64,000 bases of DNA from Desulfoglaeba alkanexedens ALDC (GCF_005377625.1 NZ_CP040098.1:2163501-2227500); one strand, 5' to 3'. Numbered from the stretch's first letter, positions 42,729 through 51,851 are shown. The notes: generated by a model not told the origin, from the sequence alone. Program-made: numbers and translations.

Positions 42729-43400
42729 ATGGCAAAAAGGCAGAGGATTTTCGTGGTGCAGCAAAACGGAAGTGCGGAAGCGAAAGTTGCAGGGATCCGG
42801 CAGTTCGGCCGGGATGCCTTCGAACTGCAAGTGTTTTCCATCGACGAGCGGCTGCCGCCGGTTCTCGACGAATCTGAAGGCTTCCTTCCCGATACCATCG
42901 ATGCGGATCTGGTGCTGGATTTTCTGACACACCCTGATCTTTCTTACGACCTGGGACTGCGCTGCCAGGAGTTGAAGATCCCGGTGGTGGCATCCGGAAA
43001 GAAACACCGGATTGGAGGCGTGGTGACGCCACCCATCTGCTGCGGGCTTTCCAGGCAGGTCGGCCTGGGCCGATACGGGGAAATGTTCGGAGCCCCCGAA
43101 TTCAGCGCCGAAGTCGAAAACGGGCTGCTGGTGCAGCTTGACGTGATCCGTGGAGCGCCCTGTGGAGCGACGTGGAGGGCCGCACAAAAGGTGGTGGGAC
43201 TCCCGGCGGAGCAGGCGGTGGTCCGCATCGGCCTGGAGACCCAGTTCTTTTGCGTCGCGGATCCATCGAGCTGGGACCCGCTCTGGGGAAAGAGTCCGGT
43301 CCACTTCGCGGGAAAGGTCCACAGCAAAGCCTTGGAACGGGCCCTTCAACGGAAATGCCTAACGGTCGCATCGGGAAAGTGCGGAGCGGGGCGTGCATGA
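42729..43400 (+). CDS. DUF166-like protein
   Basis: A 223-residue soluble protein resembling the DUF166 family of anaerobes and archaea. An N-terminal alpha/beta region (RIFVVQQNGSAEAKVAGIRQ) is followed by SYDLGLRCQELKIPVVASG, the Cys-containing TPPICCGLSRQVGLGRYGE and RGAPCGATWRAAQKVVGL. The clustered Cys suggest a metal or redox centre. AGGAGGAATTCG before ATG 42729 is an excellent ribosome site; the open frame extends to 42534 but without coding character. It is divergent from the selenoprotein gene and 20 bp from the Tim44-like gene. Function is unknown. Confidence 0.78.
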   Translation: MAKRQRIFVVQQNGSAEAKVAGIRQFGRDAFELQVFSIDERLPPVLDESEGFLPDTIDADLVLDFLTHPDLSYDLGLRCQELKIPVVASGKKHRIGGVVTPPICCGLSRQVGLGRYGEMFGAPEFSAEVENGLLVQLDVIRGAPCGATWRAAQKVVGLPAEQAVVRIGLETQFFCVADPSSWDPLWGKSPVHFAGKVHSKALERALQRKCLTVASGKCGAGRA

Positions 43401-43420
43401 GAACGCATGAGGAGCGGAGG

Positions 43421-44332
43421 ATGTTGAAGAAGTTCAGTGTGCTGGTAAGTTTGATTTTTGTCTTCTCAGGGGTCTTCGCGGTTTTCGTTGAGACCGGCGA
43501 TGCCCGCCGTTTGGGTGGTGGAAGGTCTTTCGGGAGCAGCTCCGGCTATCAGCGAAGCGTCCCCAGGCAATCCCTCCCCCAAAAGAGTCCCGGGGTGACG
43601 TCGCAACGCGCGACCCAGGGGCAGGCCCAGCCCGGAGCCATGGCTTCCAGAGGGATCTTCGGGGGCATCGGCGGCATGGTGTCGGGGCTTATCATGGGTA
43701 GCCTCATCGGGAGCCTCCTTTTCGGAGGCGGTATGGGCGCCTTTAAAGGCTTCGGCCTTTTTGATCTGCTGATCTTCGGTCTGATGGCCTATCTGTTGTA
43801 TCGTATGGTGCGAAGCAGGAGGTCCGCGGCGGCGCAGGCAGCCGGCTATGGAGGACTTGCCGGGACCGGTTCGTCCCGTGAGGCGGGTTCCCAGCCTGTG
43901 GCCGGCGGCTGGGGCGGCCTCAGCGCGGGGGAATCGGCCGAGCCGAAACGGCCCTTACTGCCTGAAGGCTTTGACGAGAAGAGTTTTCTTGAAGGCGCCA
44001 AGAAGGCGTACGCGCGACTCCAGGAAGCCTGGAACAAGCGGGACCTGGAAGACATCCGGCTCTTCGCGGTCCCCGAGGTTTTCGAGGAAATCGAACGCCA
44101 GGCCAGGGAATCGAAGGACAACGAGCGCACCGAAATCATTCTCGTCAATGCGGACCTTTTGGAGGCGAGGGAGCTGAATGGAAAGATTGTGGCGAGCGTC
44201 CTCTTTGACGTGATGATGCGCGAGAACGCGTCCCAGGAAGTTCCGGAGCAGGTCCGCGAAATCTGGCATTTCAGCAAAGCCAAGAGCGAAGGGGCCAAGT
44301 GGATGCTGGAAGGCATCCAGCAGGTGGAATGA
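43421..44332 (+). CDS. Tim44-like domain membrane protein
   Basis: A 303-residue envelope protein. A signal/anchor sequence (LKKFSVLVSLIFVFSGVFAVF) is followed by a Ser/Gln-rich stretch, then a Gly-rich hydrophobic pair of segments (GGIGGMVSGLIMGSLIGSLL, FGLFDLLIFGLMAYLLYRMV). The C-terminal ~130 residues are a Tim44/MRPL45-like fold: DEKSFLEGAKKAYARLQEAW, RLFAVPEVFEEIERQ, and VREIWHFSKAKSEGAKWMLE. The start ATG 43421 has AGGAG about 8 bases upstream; ATG 43397, overlapping the preceding stop, is an alternative. It is probably co-transcribed with the DUF166 gene. Bacterial members are of unknown role. Confidence 0.85.
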   Translation: MLKKFSVLVSLIFVFSGVFAVFVETGDARRLGGGRSFGSSSGYQRSVPRQSLPQKSPGVTSQRATQGQAQPGAMASRGIFGGIGGMVSGLIMGSLIGSLLFGGGMGAFKGFGLFDLLIFGLMAYLLYRMVRSRRSAAAQAAGYGGLAGTGSSREAGSQPVAGGWGGLSAGESAEPKRPLLPEGFDEKSFLEGAKKAYARLQEAWNKRDLEDIRLFAVPEVFEEIERQARESKDNERTEIILVNADLLEARELNGKIVASVLFDVMMRENASQEVPEQVREIWHFSKAKSEGAKWMLEGIQQVE

Positions 44333-44462
44333 ACCCGGGGAGCGGGGGTCCGTGCGGGGCTGCGTCGCGCGTTGCGAGTCAGGTGATTGTGATGCGGGTA
44401 CGGGCGGCCCCAGGGGGGTACCGGCGTTGCCGGCCGCCTCAAGGTGGGAGCCCGCTAAGAAA

Positions 44463-45914
44463 TCAACCGCTTGGTAGTCTCTCGGATCCTCGGCTGTTCC
44501 AATCGCGGCTGATCCAGGCCGCCCGAATGACCTTGGATGTGCCCCGAGAGACGGCGACCCGTTCGTCCAGGCGACGGCCCACAATCCAGCAGATCTTTTC
44601 GGCGTCGCAAAGGATGGGGATCCTCGGCCGGAGGGACCGCGGGATCCTGGCGTCCACAAAGAAATCCTGGAGTTTCTTGGAACCTCCAAGGCCCAGCGGG
44701 CGGAAGCGATCTCCGGGCCGCCATGAACGGACGGTGAGGGGCCAGCGGATCCGGTCCGCGTCCATGCAGACTTCCAACGGCGAACCGTGAGCGGTGCCGG
44801 ACGGTGGGTTCGGTTCCGCCTTCAGAACCAGTCGTGCTTGAAGAGACGGGAATTCAAACGATCCCGTCTCAGGAATTTTGAAGTCGAACGGAACCGCTTG
44901 CTGCGGTTCCGCCGCTGCAAATTCCAGGCGATCCCCTTCCAGCCGTGCTTTCAAACCGCCGGGGAGGTCCACGGACCGCCCGGAATGTTGTCTTTCGATC
45001 AGCTTCATCACAGATTCGACGTGGTGAGCGTAAAGGCCTCCGAGATGCCCGCGCTGCAGGCCGACGGCGTGCCGAATCAGGCGACGCCTCACGGCGGGGC
45101 CGTGGCAGCGAAGCCGTGCGACACTCAGAGCCGTCTCACCTGTCGAGCCTTTGCACTTCACCTCTTCCCACAACCGGGAAACCTCTTCGCTCCAGAAGGA
45201 TTCTTCGGCCGTCGCCAGCTCGGCATGCCGACAGAGGGTTTCGGTGATCCGCGGGTGGAAGACCGCCTCAAGTCTTGGAAGGATTTCCAGCCGGATGCGG
45301 TTCCTCAGGCAGTGGCCGGGAATCTGGTTGGTGGAGTCCTCACGATACGTCAATCCTTTTTCTTTCAGGTAGGCCAGGATGTCTCGGCGCGGGGCGAAAA
45401 GAAGCGGACGGATGCAGCCCCCTGCCGTTGCGGGACGCATGCCCGAAAGCCCCGCCGGGCCGGTGCCGCGAAACAGGCGCAGCAGCACTTCTTCAGCCTG
45501 GTCGTTCGCGTTGTGACCCAGGGCCACTTTGTCCAACCCGCAGGAACGCTTCGCCTCATCGAGCGCCGCCAACCGGCAGTCCCGGGCCGCCATTTCCATG
45601 GAAACTCCGCGGGCTTTCCGGTAAGCGCCCACATCGGCCGTCTTGACGACGACCGGAACCTGGAAAGTCGACCCCAGGTTCATGACGAAGGCCTTGTCTT
45701 CGGAGGACTCGGCGCCTCGGAGTCCATGGTCGAAGTGGAAAATTATCAGCCGTTCCGTGCCCGTCTCGTCGCGAAGGGCGAGGAGGGCGCTCAGGAGGGC
45801 GACGGAATCCGGGCCGCCGGAAACGGCCGCCAGCACACCTTCTTCAGGATGCAGCAGGTCGTGGCGTCGGATGTGATCAAGAACCCGGGCTTCGAAAGCT
45901 GTGAGGGGCGGCAT
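44463..45914 (-). CDS. tilS: tRNA(Ile)-lysidine synthetase
   Basis: TilS converts C34 of the CAU-anticodon tRNA(Ile) to lysidine using ATP and lysine, an essential step. The 483-residue protein has the PP-loop AAVSGGPDSVALLSALLALR, HFDHGLRGAESSEDKAFV, ALGHNANDQAEEVLLRLFRG, RPLLFAPRRDILAYL, and LRNRIRLEILPRLE. The C-terminal TilS domain carries RPGDRFRPLGLGGSKKLQDF and FVDARIPRSLRP. ATG 45914 overlaps the stop of the upstream membrane-protein gene, so the two are coupled. The open frame extends to 46016 but the family starts here. Confidence 0.95.
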   Translation of the reverse strand: MPPLTAFEARVLDHIRRHDLLHPEEGVLAAVSGGPDSVALLSALLALRDETGTERLIIFHFDHGLRGAESSEDKAFVMNLGSTFQVPVVVKTADVGAYRKARGVSMEMAARDCRLAALDEAKRSCGLDKVALGHNANDQAEEVLLRLFRGTGPAGLSGMRPATAGGCIRPLLFAPRRDILAYLKEKGLTYREDSTNQIPGHCLRNRIRLEILPRLEAVFHPRITETLCRHAELATAEESFWSEEVSRLWEEVKCKGSTGETALSVARLRCHGPAVRRRLIRHAVGLQRGHLGGLYAHHVESVMKLIERQHSGRSVDLPGGLKARLEGDRLEFAAAEPQQAVPFDFKIPETGSFEFPSLQARLVLKAEPNPPSGTAHGSPLEVCMDADRIRWPLTVRSWRPGDRFRPLGLGGSKKLQDFFVDARIPRSLRPRIPILCDAEKICWIVGRRLDERVAVSRGTSKVIRAAWISRDWNSRGSERLPSG

Positions 45915-46729
45915 CAGGTGTTGATGTCGGATGCCTGGGAAGGCTGCTCTCCGCGAGGGTGCGGGGGCGGGTTCTTCCCGCTGTCCGCGGTGATCAGAGG
46001 GACCGCGTCTTTCCACTTCCGGCCGCGGATCAGGAGTTTCCCATCACTGTTGATGACGGTGTTGTCGTCGAGAATCACCAGGCCATAGCGTTCGGCGACG
46101 TGGCTTTTGTAGCGGTATTCCATGGAACACTTCCTGAGCTTGTAGTTGAGTACCAGGAGAACCAGCGCAAAAAAGGATGCCAGGCCGAGAACCACGGCAG
46201 CCGAAAGCAGCAACACCCGAAGCGAGGTTTCCCCCACCGTTCCGATGAGCCCGATCACCACGTCCAGGTTGTAAATCAGCCCGATGGTTCCCGCCAGAAG
46301 CAGCAGCAGGCCGAGGTAGGGGAGCCGCTGCACCCACTGGACCAGGGCCGCAAGGCGGTAGATTTTGCCTGTCCGCTCATCGTAGGGAGCGGGTTCCTGC
46401 CGCTGCGCGCCGGCGTCCTCCTGTGGTGAGGCGCTTCCCAGGTAGTTGTTGAAGCCCACGATAATGGTGCCCAGCAGAAAGGTCACCCCCACCGGGGCCA
46501 GGAACGCGATAAGAAAGTAAGTCTTCCAGGGAAACGGAATATCCACCGGTCCGAAACGGTCGTAACCGTCGGTTCCCAGCTGGTAAAACCAGCAGCCCAC
46601 GAAGATCAGTACTTCCAGCCACACAAGAAACAACAGGTATTTCTTGAACAGGTCCCGGCGTTCCGAATCGTCGAAGAGGGCGGACAGCCCGTGACCATTG
46701 GCCTTGGTCGCTTTGGATGTGTCGTCCAT
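45914..46729 (-). CDS. Conserved four-span membrane protein of unknown function
   Basis: A 271-residue protein with about four hydrophobic segments: LFLVWLEVLIFVGCWFY, FLIAFLAPVGVTFLLGTII, LPYLGLLLLLAGTIGLIY, and VLLLSAAVVLGLASFFALVL. A loop with RTGKIYRLAALVQWVQR separates them, and a basic C-terminal region includes YRYKSHVAERYGLVILDDNT. The tail is Pro/Gly-rich. No family is recognised. It is translationally coupled to tilS, which would share its promoter. It is divergent from purC. Confidence 0.8.
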   Translation of the reverse strand: MDDTSKATKANGHGLSALFDDSERRDLFKKYLLFLVWLEVLIFVGCWFYQLGTDGYDRFGPVDIPFPWKTYFLIAFLAPVGVTFLLGTIIVGFNNYLGSASPQEDAGAQRQEPAPYDERTGKIYRLAALVQWVQRLPYLGLLLLLAGTIGLIYNLDVVIGLIGTVGETSLRVLLLSAAVVLGLASFFALVLLVLNYKLRKCSMEYRYKSHVAERYGLVILDDNTVINSDGKLLIRGRKWKDAVPLITADSGKNPPPHPRGEQPSQASDINT

Positions 46730-47031
46730 GGTTCACTTCTGTCGTTTGGGAAAGGAGCTGCAATCGGTTTTCAACGAGTTCATGCAAAATACCAGAAGCC
46801 GGTCCCGAGGGCAATGCGCAACCGGAAATAAATGAACGGGATTCGCCTCATGCGGGCCCGGCGTGGCCGCAACGGACCGACCATTCGCACGGGGTTGCCC
46901 TGCAGAGCGGGCTTTTGCTCATGTTCAAGGAGGACTTCTTGTGTTAAGAAAAGAGGTCCGAAAACGGCCGGATGCGAAGCTTGCCGGCCGAGAGCCGATC
47001 ACCATTTTCTCATAAGAAAGGGACGTGAAGG
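46730..47031. other. Divergent intergenic region, membrane protein / purC
   Basis: About 300 bp with no gene. A TTGCTC at 46914-46919 has no well-spaced -10. No purine riboswitch or other leader element was recognised. Confidence 0.35.
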
Positions 47032-47928
47032 ATGAGCACCTCGCCAGTCTACCGGACGGATCTGGAAACACTTCCGCTTCTTTCGCGCGGCAAGGTGCGC
47101 GATATCTACGATCTCGGCGATTCGATCCTCATCGTGGCCACCGACCGCATTTCGGCATTCGACGTGGTGATGCCGACCCCCATTCCGAACAAAGGGAAAA
47201 TCCTGACCCAGCTTTCGGCCTTCTGGTTCGACTTCTTTAAAGACCTGACGCCCCATCACCTTATCAGTACCGATGTTCGAAGTTTCCCCGAGTCGTGTGC
47301 ACCCTATGGGGACATTCTGGAGGGGCGGAGCATGTGGGTGAAAAAAGCGAAGCCGCTTCCGGTGGAATGCATCGTCCGCGGCTATCTAGTGGGATCGGGT
47401 TGGAAGGATTACCGAAAGACGGGAGCGGTCTGCGGAATCGCCCTGCCGCCGGGGCTCCGGCAGGCCGAGCGGCTCCCCGAACCTCTTTTCACGCCGTCCA
47501 CCAAGGCGGCGGAAGGGGCTCACGACGAAAACATCTCCTTCGAGCAGATGTCGCGTCTGATCGGTGCGGCACCAGCCGCAAGGGTCCGCGACCTTTCACT
47601 GGAAATCTACAAGCGCGGGGCCGCCTATGCCCTTGAAAAGGGCATCATCCTCGCGGACACGAAGCTGGAATTCGGTTTTCTGGATGGCGAGCTCCTTCTG
47701 ATCGATGAGGTGCTGACTCCCGACTCCAGCCGGTTTTGGCCGGCTGACCGCTACCGCGTGGGCGAAAATCCGGAGAGCTTCGACAAGCAGTACCTCAGGG
47801 ATTACCTGGTGGATTCGGGTTGGAAGGATTCCGACCCGCCGCCGGAATTGCCTCCGGAAGTGGTGGAAAACACGACGGCGAGATACCTCGAGGCGCTGGA
47901 GCGGCTCACCGGCCGCGGCCTGGCCTAA
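47032..47928 (+). CDS. purC: Phosphoribosylaminoimidazole-succinocarboxamide synthase
   Basis: SAICAR synthetase, an ATP-dependent step of purine synthesis joining aspartate to CAIR. The 298-residue protein has [74 protein letters not shown], and [12 protein letters not shown] with [21 protein letters not shown] precedes ATG 47032. The length is that of the larger (yeast-like) PurC form. It is monocistronic, followed by repeats rather than a recognised terminator. Confidence 0.96.
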   Translation: MSTSPVYRTDLETLPLLSRGKVRDIYDLGDSILIVATDRISAFDVVMPTPIPNKGKILTQLSAFWFDFFKDLTPHHLISTDVRSFPESCAPYGDILEGRSMWVKKAKPLPVECIVRGYLVGSGWKDYRKTGAVCGIALPPGLRQAERLPEPLFTPSTKAAEGAHDENISFEQMSRLIGAAPAARVRDLSLEIYKRGAAYALEKGIILADTKLEFGFLDGELLLIDEVLTPDSSRFWPADRYRVGENPESFDKQYLRDYLVDSGWKDSDPPPELPPEVVENTTARYLEALERLTGRGLA

Positions 47929-48261
47929 GAGCGGGTCCGACAAAGAGAAGCCGGCGATCCGGATCCGTTGGTGGAGCGGGCCTCGGCCGCGATGAACAAA
48001 CCCCAATGCCCCGCCCCACTCCATCGGCCCGAGGGCGGGCCTCCTACAGGTGCCTCATTGTAGGAGCGGCCTTGGCCGCGAAGGATGCTTCCCACCTTGT
48101 TCCCAAGCTCCAGCTTGGGAACACAACGGTGCAGAAGCTCCAGCTTCGATTCCCATGAGGCCGTTCCCAAGCCAGAGCTTGGGAACGAGGGGAATTCTAT
48201 TTCCCCTCCCCTTGTGGGAGGGGATTAAGGGGAGGGGGAGAGGGGGATTTTCCACGATGGA
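47929..48261. repeat. REP-like and composite repeat block between purC and the ParB-domain gene
   Basis: REP-like units lie at about 47970-47992, 48023-48050 (inverted) and 48058-48083 (GTAGGAGCGGCCTTGGCCGC). The hairpin GTTCCCAAGC/GCTTGGGAAC is at 48099-48122, GAAGC/GCTTC at about 48134-48147, and a second GTTCCCAAGC hairpin at 48163-48186. The CCCCTCCCC-rich unit is at about 48191-48255. The block resembles 15140-15510 and ends only a few bases before the next start codon. No gene is seen. Confidence 0.8.
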
Positions 48262-49317
48262 ATGTTCATGAAGCGAGTGGAAAGGGAAAACGTGACAGCG
48301 GCTGCCGACGCGACGCCGGGGAAGCCCGAAGGTCGGCTTTCGGCGGATGTATCGGCCTATCGGCTGGAATCCGTGACGTTCGATCGCTTGGACCGGGGCG
48401 ATCGCCGTTTCGAAATCTCCTCCTTTGTGGAACCTTCCGAGTTGCAGGATTCGCTGGCCGCAGAAGGCATGGTGACGCCTCTCTGTCTTTTCGAAACCGA
48501 AAACGAACGCTTTATCGTCGTGGACGGTTTCAAGCGGCTGCGGTGGCTCGAAGATAGCGACCAACCCCGTTTTCAAGCCCTGGTCCATCCTCCAGGGACG
48601 AACCTGGCGGTGCTCTGGCGTAAACGCATCGAAGCGAAACTTTTCGGCCCGCCGCTCAATCTCGCGGAGAAGGCTCAAGTGGTCCAGAAGGCGGCGGAGT
48701 TCTATCCGCCGGCCGAAGTGTTTCGGAGGATCCTTCCTGTCTTGGGGCTGAGCGGCAGGGCGGAAAGCGTGGCCGCCTGGTGCCGGGTCAGTCGCTGGAA
48801 CGTAGGGCACCTGGAGGCCCTGGCCCGACAAGTCATCGGCGAGCGGGCGGCGCTCCTTCTTACCCGCTGGGATGAAGGAAGCCGCTCGGCCGCGGTACGC
48901 GTTCTCGATCTGCTTCGGTGCAGTGCGAGCCTCCAGGTGGAAATCCTGGAACGTGTTCATGATCTGGCGCTTCGCGACGATCTGCTTCCTTCGGAGGTCC
49001 TGGGCCGTGCGGAATTGAGGGAAATCCTGGATTCGGAAGAACTCAACCGCCGTGAAAAGACCCAGGCCGTTCGAGAGCGGCTCTTTGACTGGTACGCTCC
49101 CAGGCTTCGGGCGAGGCGGGAACATTTCGCCCGCGAGTTGGAGCGGCTGAGTCTGCCTGCGGCGGTGCGCATTGAACCTCCCACGGCCTTCGAAGGTGGA
49201 ACATGGCGGGCGCAGATCGATTTTTCAAATGCGGAAGACCTGGAAGAACGGGCCCGCCTCTTCCAACGCTTGGCGGAATCCGGGGCCGTTGAACGGCTGA
49301 TGCGGGGTCCGCGATGA
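48262..49317 (+). CDS. ParB-like nuclease-domain protein
   Basis: A 351-residue protein with a ParB/sulfiredoxin-type N-terminal domain: RRFEISSFVEPSELQDSLAA, MVTPLCLFETENERFIVVDG and FKRLRWL, corresponding to the ParB box around GxxRxxA. The middle (VAAWCRVSRWNVGHLEALAR) resembles the ParB helix-turn-helix. There is no ParA gene nearby, so a chromosome-partition role is doubtful. It precedes the SPL-like radical SAM gene by 89 bp on the same strand. ATG 48262 or 48268 may start it; no good ribosome site is visible because the dispersed repeat runs up to the gene. Confidence 0.8.
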   Translation: MFMKRVERENVTAAADATPGKPEGRLSADVSAYRLESVTFDRLDRGDRRFEISSFVEPSELQDSLAAEGMVTPLCLFETENERFIVVDGFKRLRWLEDSDQPRFQALVHPPGTNLAVLWRKRIEAKLFGPPLNLAEKAQVVQKAAEFYPPAEVFRRILPVLGLSGRAESVAAWCRVSRWNVGHLEALARQVIGERAALLLTRWDEGSRSAAVRVLDLLRCSASLQVEILERVHDLALRDDLLPSEVLGRAELREILDSEELNRREKTQAVRERLFDWYAPRLRARREHFARELERLSLPAAVRIEPPTAFEGGTWRAQIDFSNAEDLEERARLFQRLAESGAVERLMRGPR

Positions 49318-49406
49318 CCTGCCGAAAGTCCCTTCCCTTCACACAAACGGCACGGTCCGCCCCCTTTAGAATCTTCACGACCCGGCTACCGGCGGGAGCC
49401 CCCTGA

Positions 49407-50585
49407 ATGTCGCCCTTTTGCGTCAGCCCTCCCAAAAAGGTCATGGTGGAAGCCTCGGTCCTGGACGGAACCCTCGTTTCCGCCCTCCGGCGAAACCTGC
49501 CGGATGCCGCCTTCCAGGTGTGGGACAAGGTGCCTCAAACGACTGAATTCGATCCGGGTCGTTTGGACGTGATCCAATATCGGGGTCGATTTCTTCGCCC
49601 GTGCCCGGGCACCCGGAACTATCTCTGTTGCGGATACCAGATCCTCCATTTCGGAACCCAGTGCAGCCTCGACTGTTCCTATTGCATCCTCCAAGCTTAC
49701 CTTCAGGAGCCCAATCTTCGGTTGTTCGGAAACACCGGAGATCTTCTGAGGGAAGCGGACGAAGTGCTTCGCCGCAATCCCGAAACGCTCTACCGGGTCG
49801 GCACCGGCGAGTTCACGGATTCCCTGCTGCTGGACTTGTGGACGGAATTTTCCAGGCTGGTGGTGCCTTATTTCGCCGGGCGGCCCAACGCGGTCTTGGA
49901 ATTGAAGACAAAAACCCCGTTTGTCCGCAACCTGGAGGGCCTGGACCATGGGGGAAATACCATAGTGGCCTGGTCGCTCAACGCGGAAGCCGTGTGCCGC
50001 CGGGAAGAACCTCGAGCGGCTTCCTTGAGCCGCCGGTTGGAAGCGGCGCGCCGGGTGGCCGACTGGGGCTATCGGCTGGCGTTTCACTTCGATCCCATGA
50101 TCGTGCATCCAGGCTGGCGCGAAGGGTACCTGGAGGTGCTGCACCGGCTATTCGATGCGGTGGATCCGGCCGCCGTAGTCTGGATCAGCCTGGGGGCCTT
50201 CCGGTTCATGCCCTCGTTGAAGCCCGTTCTGCAGTCGCGCCACCCTCACACGAAGATCGCGTCCGGAGAATTCATCCGGGGTCTGGACGGAAAGATGCGC
50301 TATTTTAGAGATATTCGTGTGGAACTTTACGCGCCCATGGTGGATGCTATACGGCGAATCGATCCGTCGCTCTGCGTCTACCTCTGCATGGAAAGCCCGG
50401 ACATATGGCGTGAAACCTTCGGCTTTTCGCCCGAAGATCGCGGAGGGCTTCCGAGGATGCTCGACCGGGCGGTTCAGGATCGGATGGGTATCGGCACCGC
50501 CTGCCGCCGGAGTGCCGGTGAACAGCGGGAAGTCTTAAGCGGCCGGGAAGGAGTCCTGGATGGAATTTACAGCAGTGGAACGTGA
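49407..50585 (+). CDS. SPL (spore photoproduct lyase)-family radical SAM protein
   Basis: A 392-residue relative of SplB DNA repair enzymes. The SAM cluster is C86-x3-C90-x2-C93 in QCSLDCSYCILQAYLQ. WSLNAEAV and GYRLAFHFDPMIVHPGWREG align with conserved SplB segments, as does FRFMPSLKPVL. In B. subtilis SplB a Cys in the ASCTSD segment donates the hydrogen atom; here that segment reads GEFTDS, so the Cys is absent. It is therefore not a standard spore photoproduct lyase. GGGAG lies nine bases before ATG 49407. It overlaps the next gene by 26 bp. Confidence 0.85.
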   Translation: MSPFCVSPPKKVMVEASVLDGTLVSALRRNLPDAAFQVWDKVPQTTEFDPGRLDVIQYRGRFLRPCPGTRNYLCCGYQILHFGTQCSLDCSYCILQAYLQEPNLRLFGNTGDLLREADEVLRRNPETLYRVGTGEFTDSLLLDLWTEFSRLVVPYFAGRPNAVLELKTKTPFVRNLEGLDHGGNTIVAWSLNAEAVCRREEPRAASLSRRLEAARRVADWGYRLAFHFDPMIVHPGWREGYLEVLHRLFDAVDPAAVVWISLGAFRFMPSLKPVLQSRHPHTKIASGEFIRGLDGKMRYFRDIRVELYAPMVDAIRRIDPSLCVYLCMESPDIWRETFGFSPEDRGGLPRMLDRAVQDRMGIGTACRRSAGEQREVLSGREGVLDGIYSSGT

Positions 50586-51555
50586 TGCCGTCCGTTCGTG
50601 GAATCGCTACATGGACCACGAGGTACCGTTGGTTTTGAGGCGGACCGCCGATCCACGTTCCGAGACATTGCGGGACTTTCTGGAAACCCTGATGTCCCTG
50701 GCGGACCGTGTCCGGGGAGGCGTTCTCGAAGAAAAGGAAATGCCGGGCCTTCCCGCGTTTCTTATCGGGGGCGCCTGGCGTTACCACGGCCTTCCCCGCG
50801 CCATGGAACTCAGGCCCTTTCTGGATCTCCTGGCCTTCCAGGTGGAGTCTCCCGCGCAAGCATGGCCCGAAAGCCTGCGCGTCGCCGCACTGGGGGTCGA
50901 AAACCCGGCGACGCTCAAGGTTTTCGTGACGCCCCAATGCCCCCACTGCCCGCGGGTGGTCCAGGACTTGGCGCCGCTGCCCTTCCTCAACCCAAAGGTT
51001 CAAGTCGTTTTGGTCGACGGCGAACTTTTTCCGGAAGAGGCCCGCGAATACGGCATCCGCGCCGTACCGGCCGTCGTTCTGGACGAGTATTTCCGCTGGA
51101 CCGGCCCGGTGCGCGTCGCGGAAGTGCTGGAGGCGCTGGCGCGACGGGAAGGATCCGATATGAGCCCGGAAGCCATGGTTCGGATGCTCAAGGAAGGGAA
51201 TGCGGAAGGATTGGCCCGGCTGATGATCGCCGCCGGCCGTGTGTTTCCCGGCTTCGTTGAGGTGATCTCCCATCCCGAATGGTCGGTTCGCTTGGGAGGC
51301 CTGGTGCTGGCCGAAGAACTGGTTTCGAAAATGCCGCAGGGGTTCGGGGAGATTCTTTCGGCCCTCTGGGATCGCATGTACGAATGGCCGGAGGCCGTGC
51401 AGGGAGACATTCTCTATCTCACGGGCCTAAACGGGGATCCGGAGTGGGTGGGGGAAATCCAGAGCTTCCTCGAGGGGCGGAACGTGAGCGCCGACCTGGT
51501 GGAGGTGGGCCGGGAGGCCCTTGAGGCCCTTTTGGGCCGAACAAGTCCGGTATAA
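50560..51555 (+). CDS. Thioredoxin-fold (PDO/AhpF N-terminal-like) protein with extra C-terminal domain
   Basis: A 331-residue protein. The first ~100 residues resemble a degenerate thioredoxin fold without a CxxC. The second fold has an active C127-P-H-C130 in VFVTPQCPHCPRVVQDL and a cis-Pro region GIRAVPAVVLDEYF. This tandem arrangement is that of protein disulfide oxidoreductases and AhpF N-terminal domains. The last ~120 residues (SPEAMVRMLKEGNAEGLARL onwards) are helical, HEAT-like. AAGGAG lies seven bases before ATG 50560, inside the SPL-like gene, so the two are coupled. It may provide thiol chemistry to its neighbours. Confidence 0.82.
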   Translation: MEFTAVERDAVRSWNRYMDHEVPLVLRRTADPRSETLRDFLETLMSLADRVRGGVLEEKEMPGLPAFLIGGAWRYHGLPRAMELRPFLDLLAFQVESPAQAWPESLRVAALGVENPATLKVFVTPQCPHCPRVVQDLAPLPFLNPKVQVVLVDGELFPEEAREYGIRAVPAVVLDEYFRWTGPVRVAEVLEALARREGSDMSPEAMVRMLKEGNAEGLARLMIAAGRVFPGFVEVISHPEWSVRLGGLVLAEELVSKMPQGFGEILSALWDRMYEWPEAVQGDILYLTGLNGDPEWVGEIQSFLEGRNVSADLVEVGREALEALLGRTSPV

Positions 51556-51560
51556 AGGCC

Positions 51561-51616
51561 GGTGCGGGCCCCGGCGTCCGGTGTGGGCCCCGGCGTGCGG
51601 TGGGGCCCCATGTGTC
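51561..51616 (+). repeat. Short GC-rich tandem repeat
   Basis: A 19-bp unit (CGGTGYGGGCCCCGGCGTS) occurs about 2.7 times between the thioredoxin-fold gene and the convergent Fe-S gene. It is too short and spacer-free to be a CRISPR array. Confidence 0.7.
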
Positions 51617-51650
51617 AACGCTCGATCCAGGGTGGAAACGCACGCCCTCT

Positions 51651-51851
51651 CTAAGCTGCAGCTCCCTTGAGAATCGCTTCCAGGGCTTTTCGGTTGGACT
51701 CGTATTCCGGCGTGAAAAGCGGCGGACACGCCTCCAATGAGATGTCCCTTTTCGCCAGCCGCGCGGCGAAGGCCATGCAGGTGAGCTCGCCGCATTTCTT
51801 GCAGTTGGTCTTGGGCAGATGCTTGAGGATCTCAGCGACATTGAGCTTCAT
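51651..51851 (-). CDS. Small [4Fe-4S] protein of the CdhE/CFeSP N-terminal type
   Basis: A 66-residue stand-alone iron-sulfur domain with C17-x2-C20-x4-C25-x16-C42 (KTNCKKCGELTCMAFAARL, EACPPL). This is the pattern found in the corrinoid Fe-S protein gamma subunit and in RnfB-type 4Fe-4S domains (PF04060-like). AAGGAGGTG before ATG 51851 is a near-perfect ribosome site, so this short gene is real. It is single, with no partner in the operon. It is likely an electron carrier or an activator domain for corrinoid or radical chemistry. Confidence 0.85.
   Translation of the reverse strand: MKLNVAEILKHLPKTNCKKCGELTCMAFAARLAKRDISLEACPPLFTPEYESNRKALEAILKGAAA

Noticed and set aside
48262-49317. Chromosome-partition ParB
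   Set aside because: No parA, no parS-like sites were seen, and the neighbours are a radical SAM enzyme and a thioredoxin-fold protein.
49407-50585. Bona fide spore photoproduct lyase
   Set aside because: The H-donor Cys segment of SplB is replaced by GEFTDS, and nothing else suggests a spore former.
51561-51616. CRISPR array
   Set aside because: The 19-bp units are directly adjacent with no spacers and fewer than three copies.
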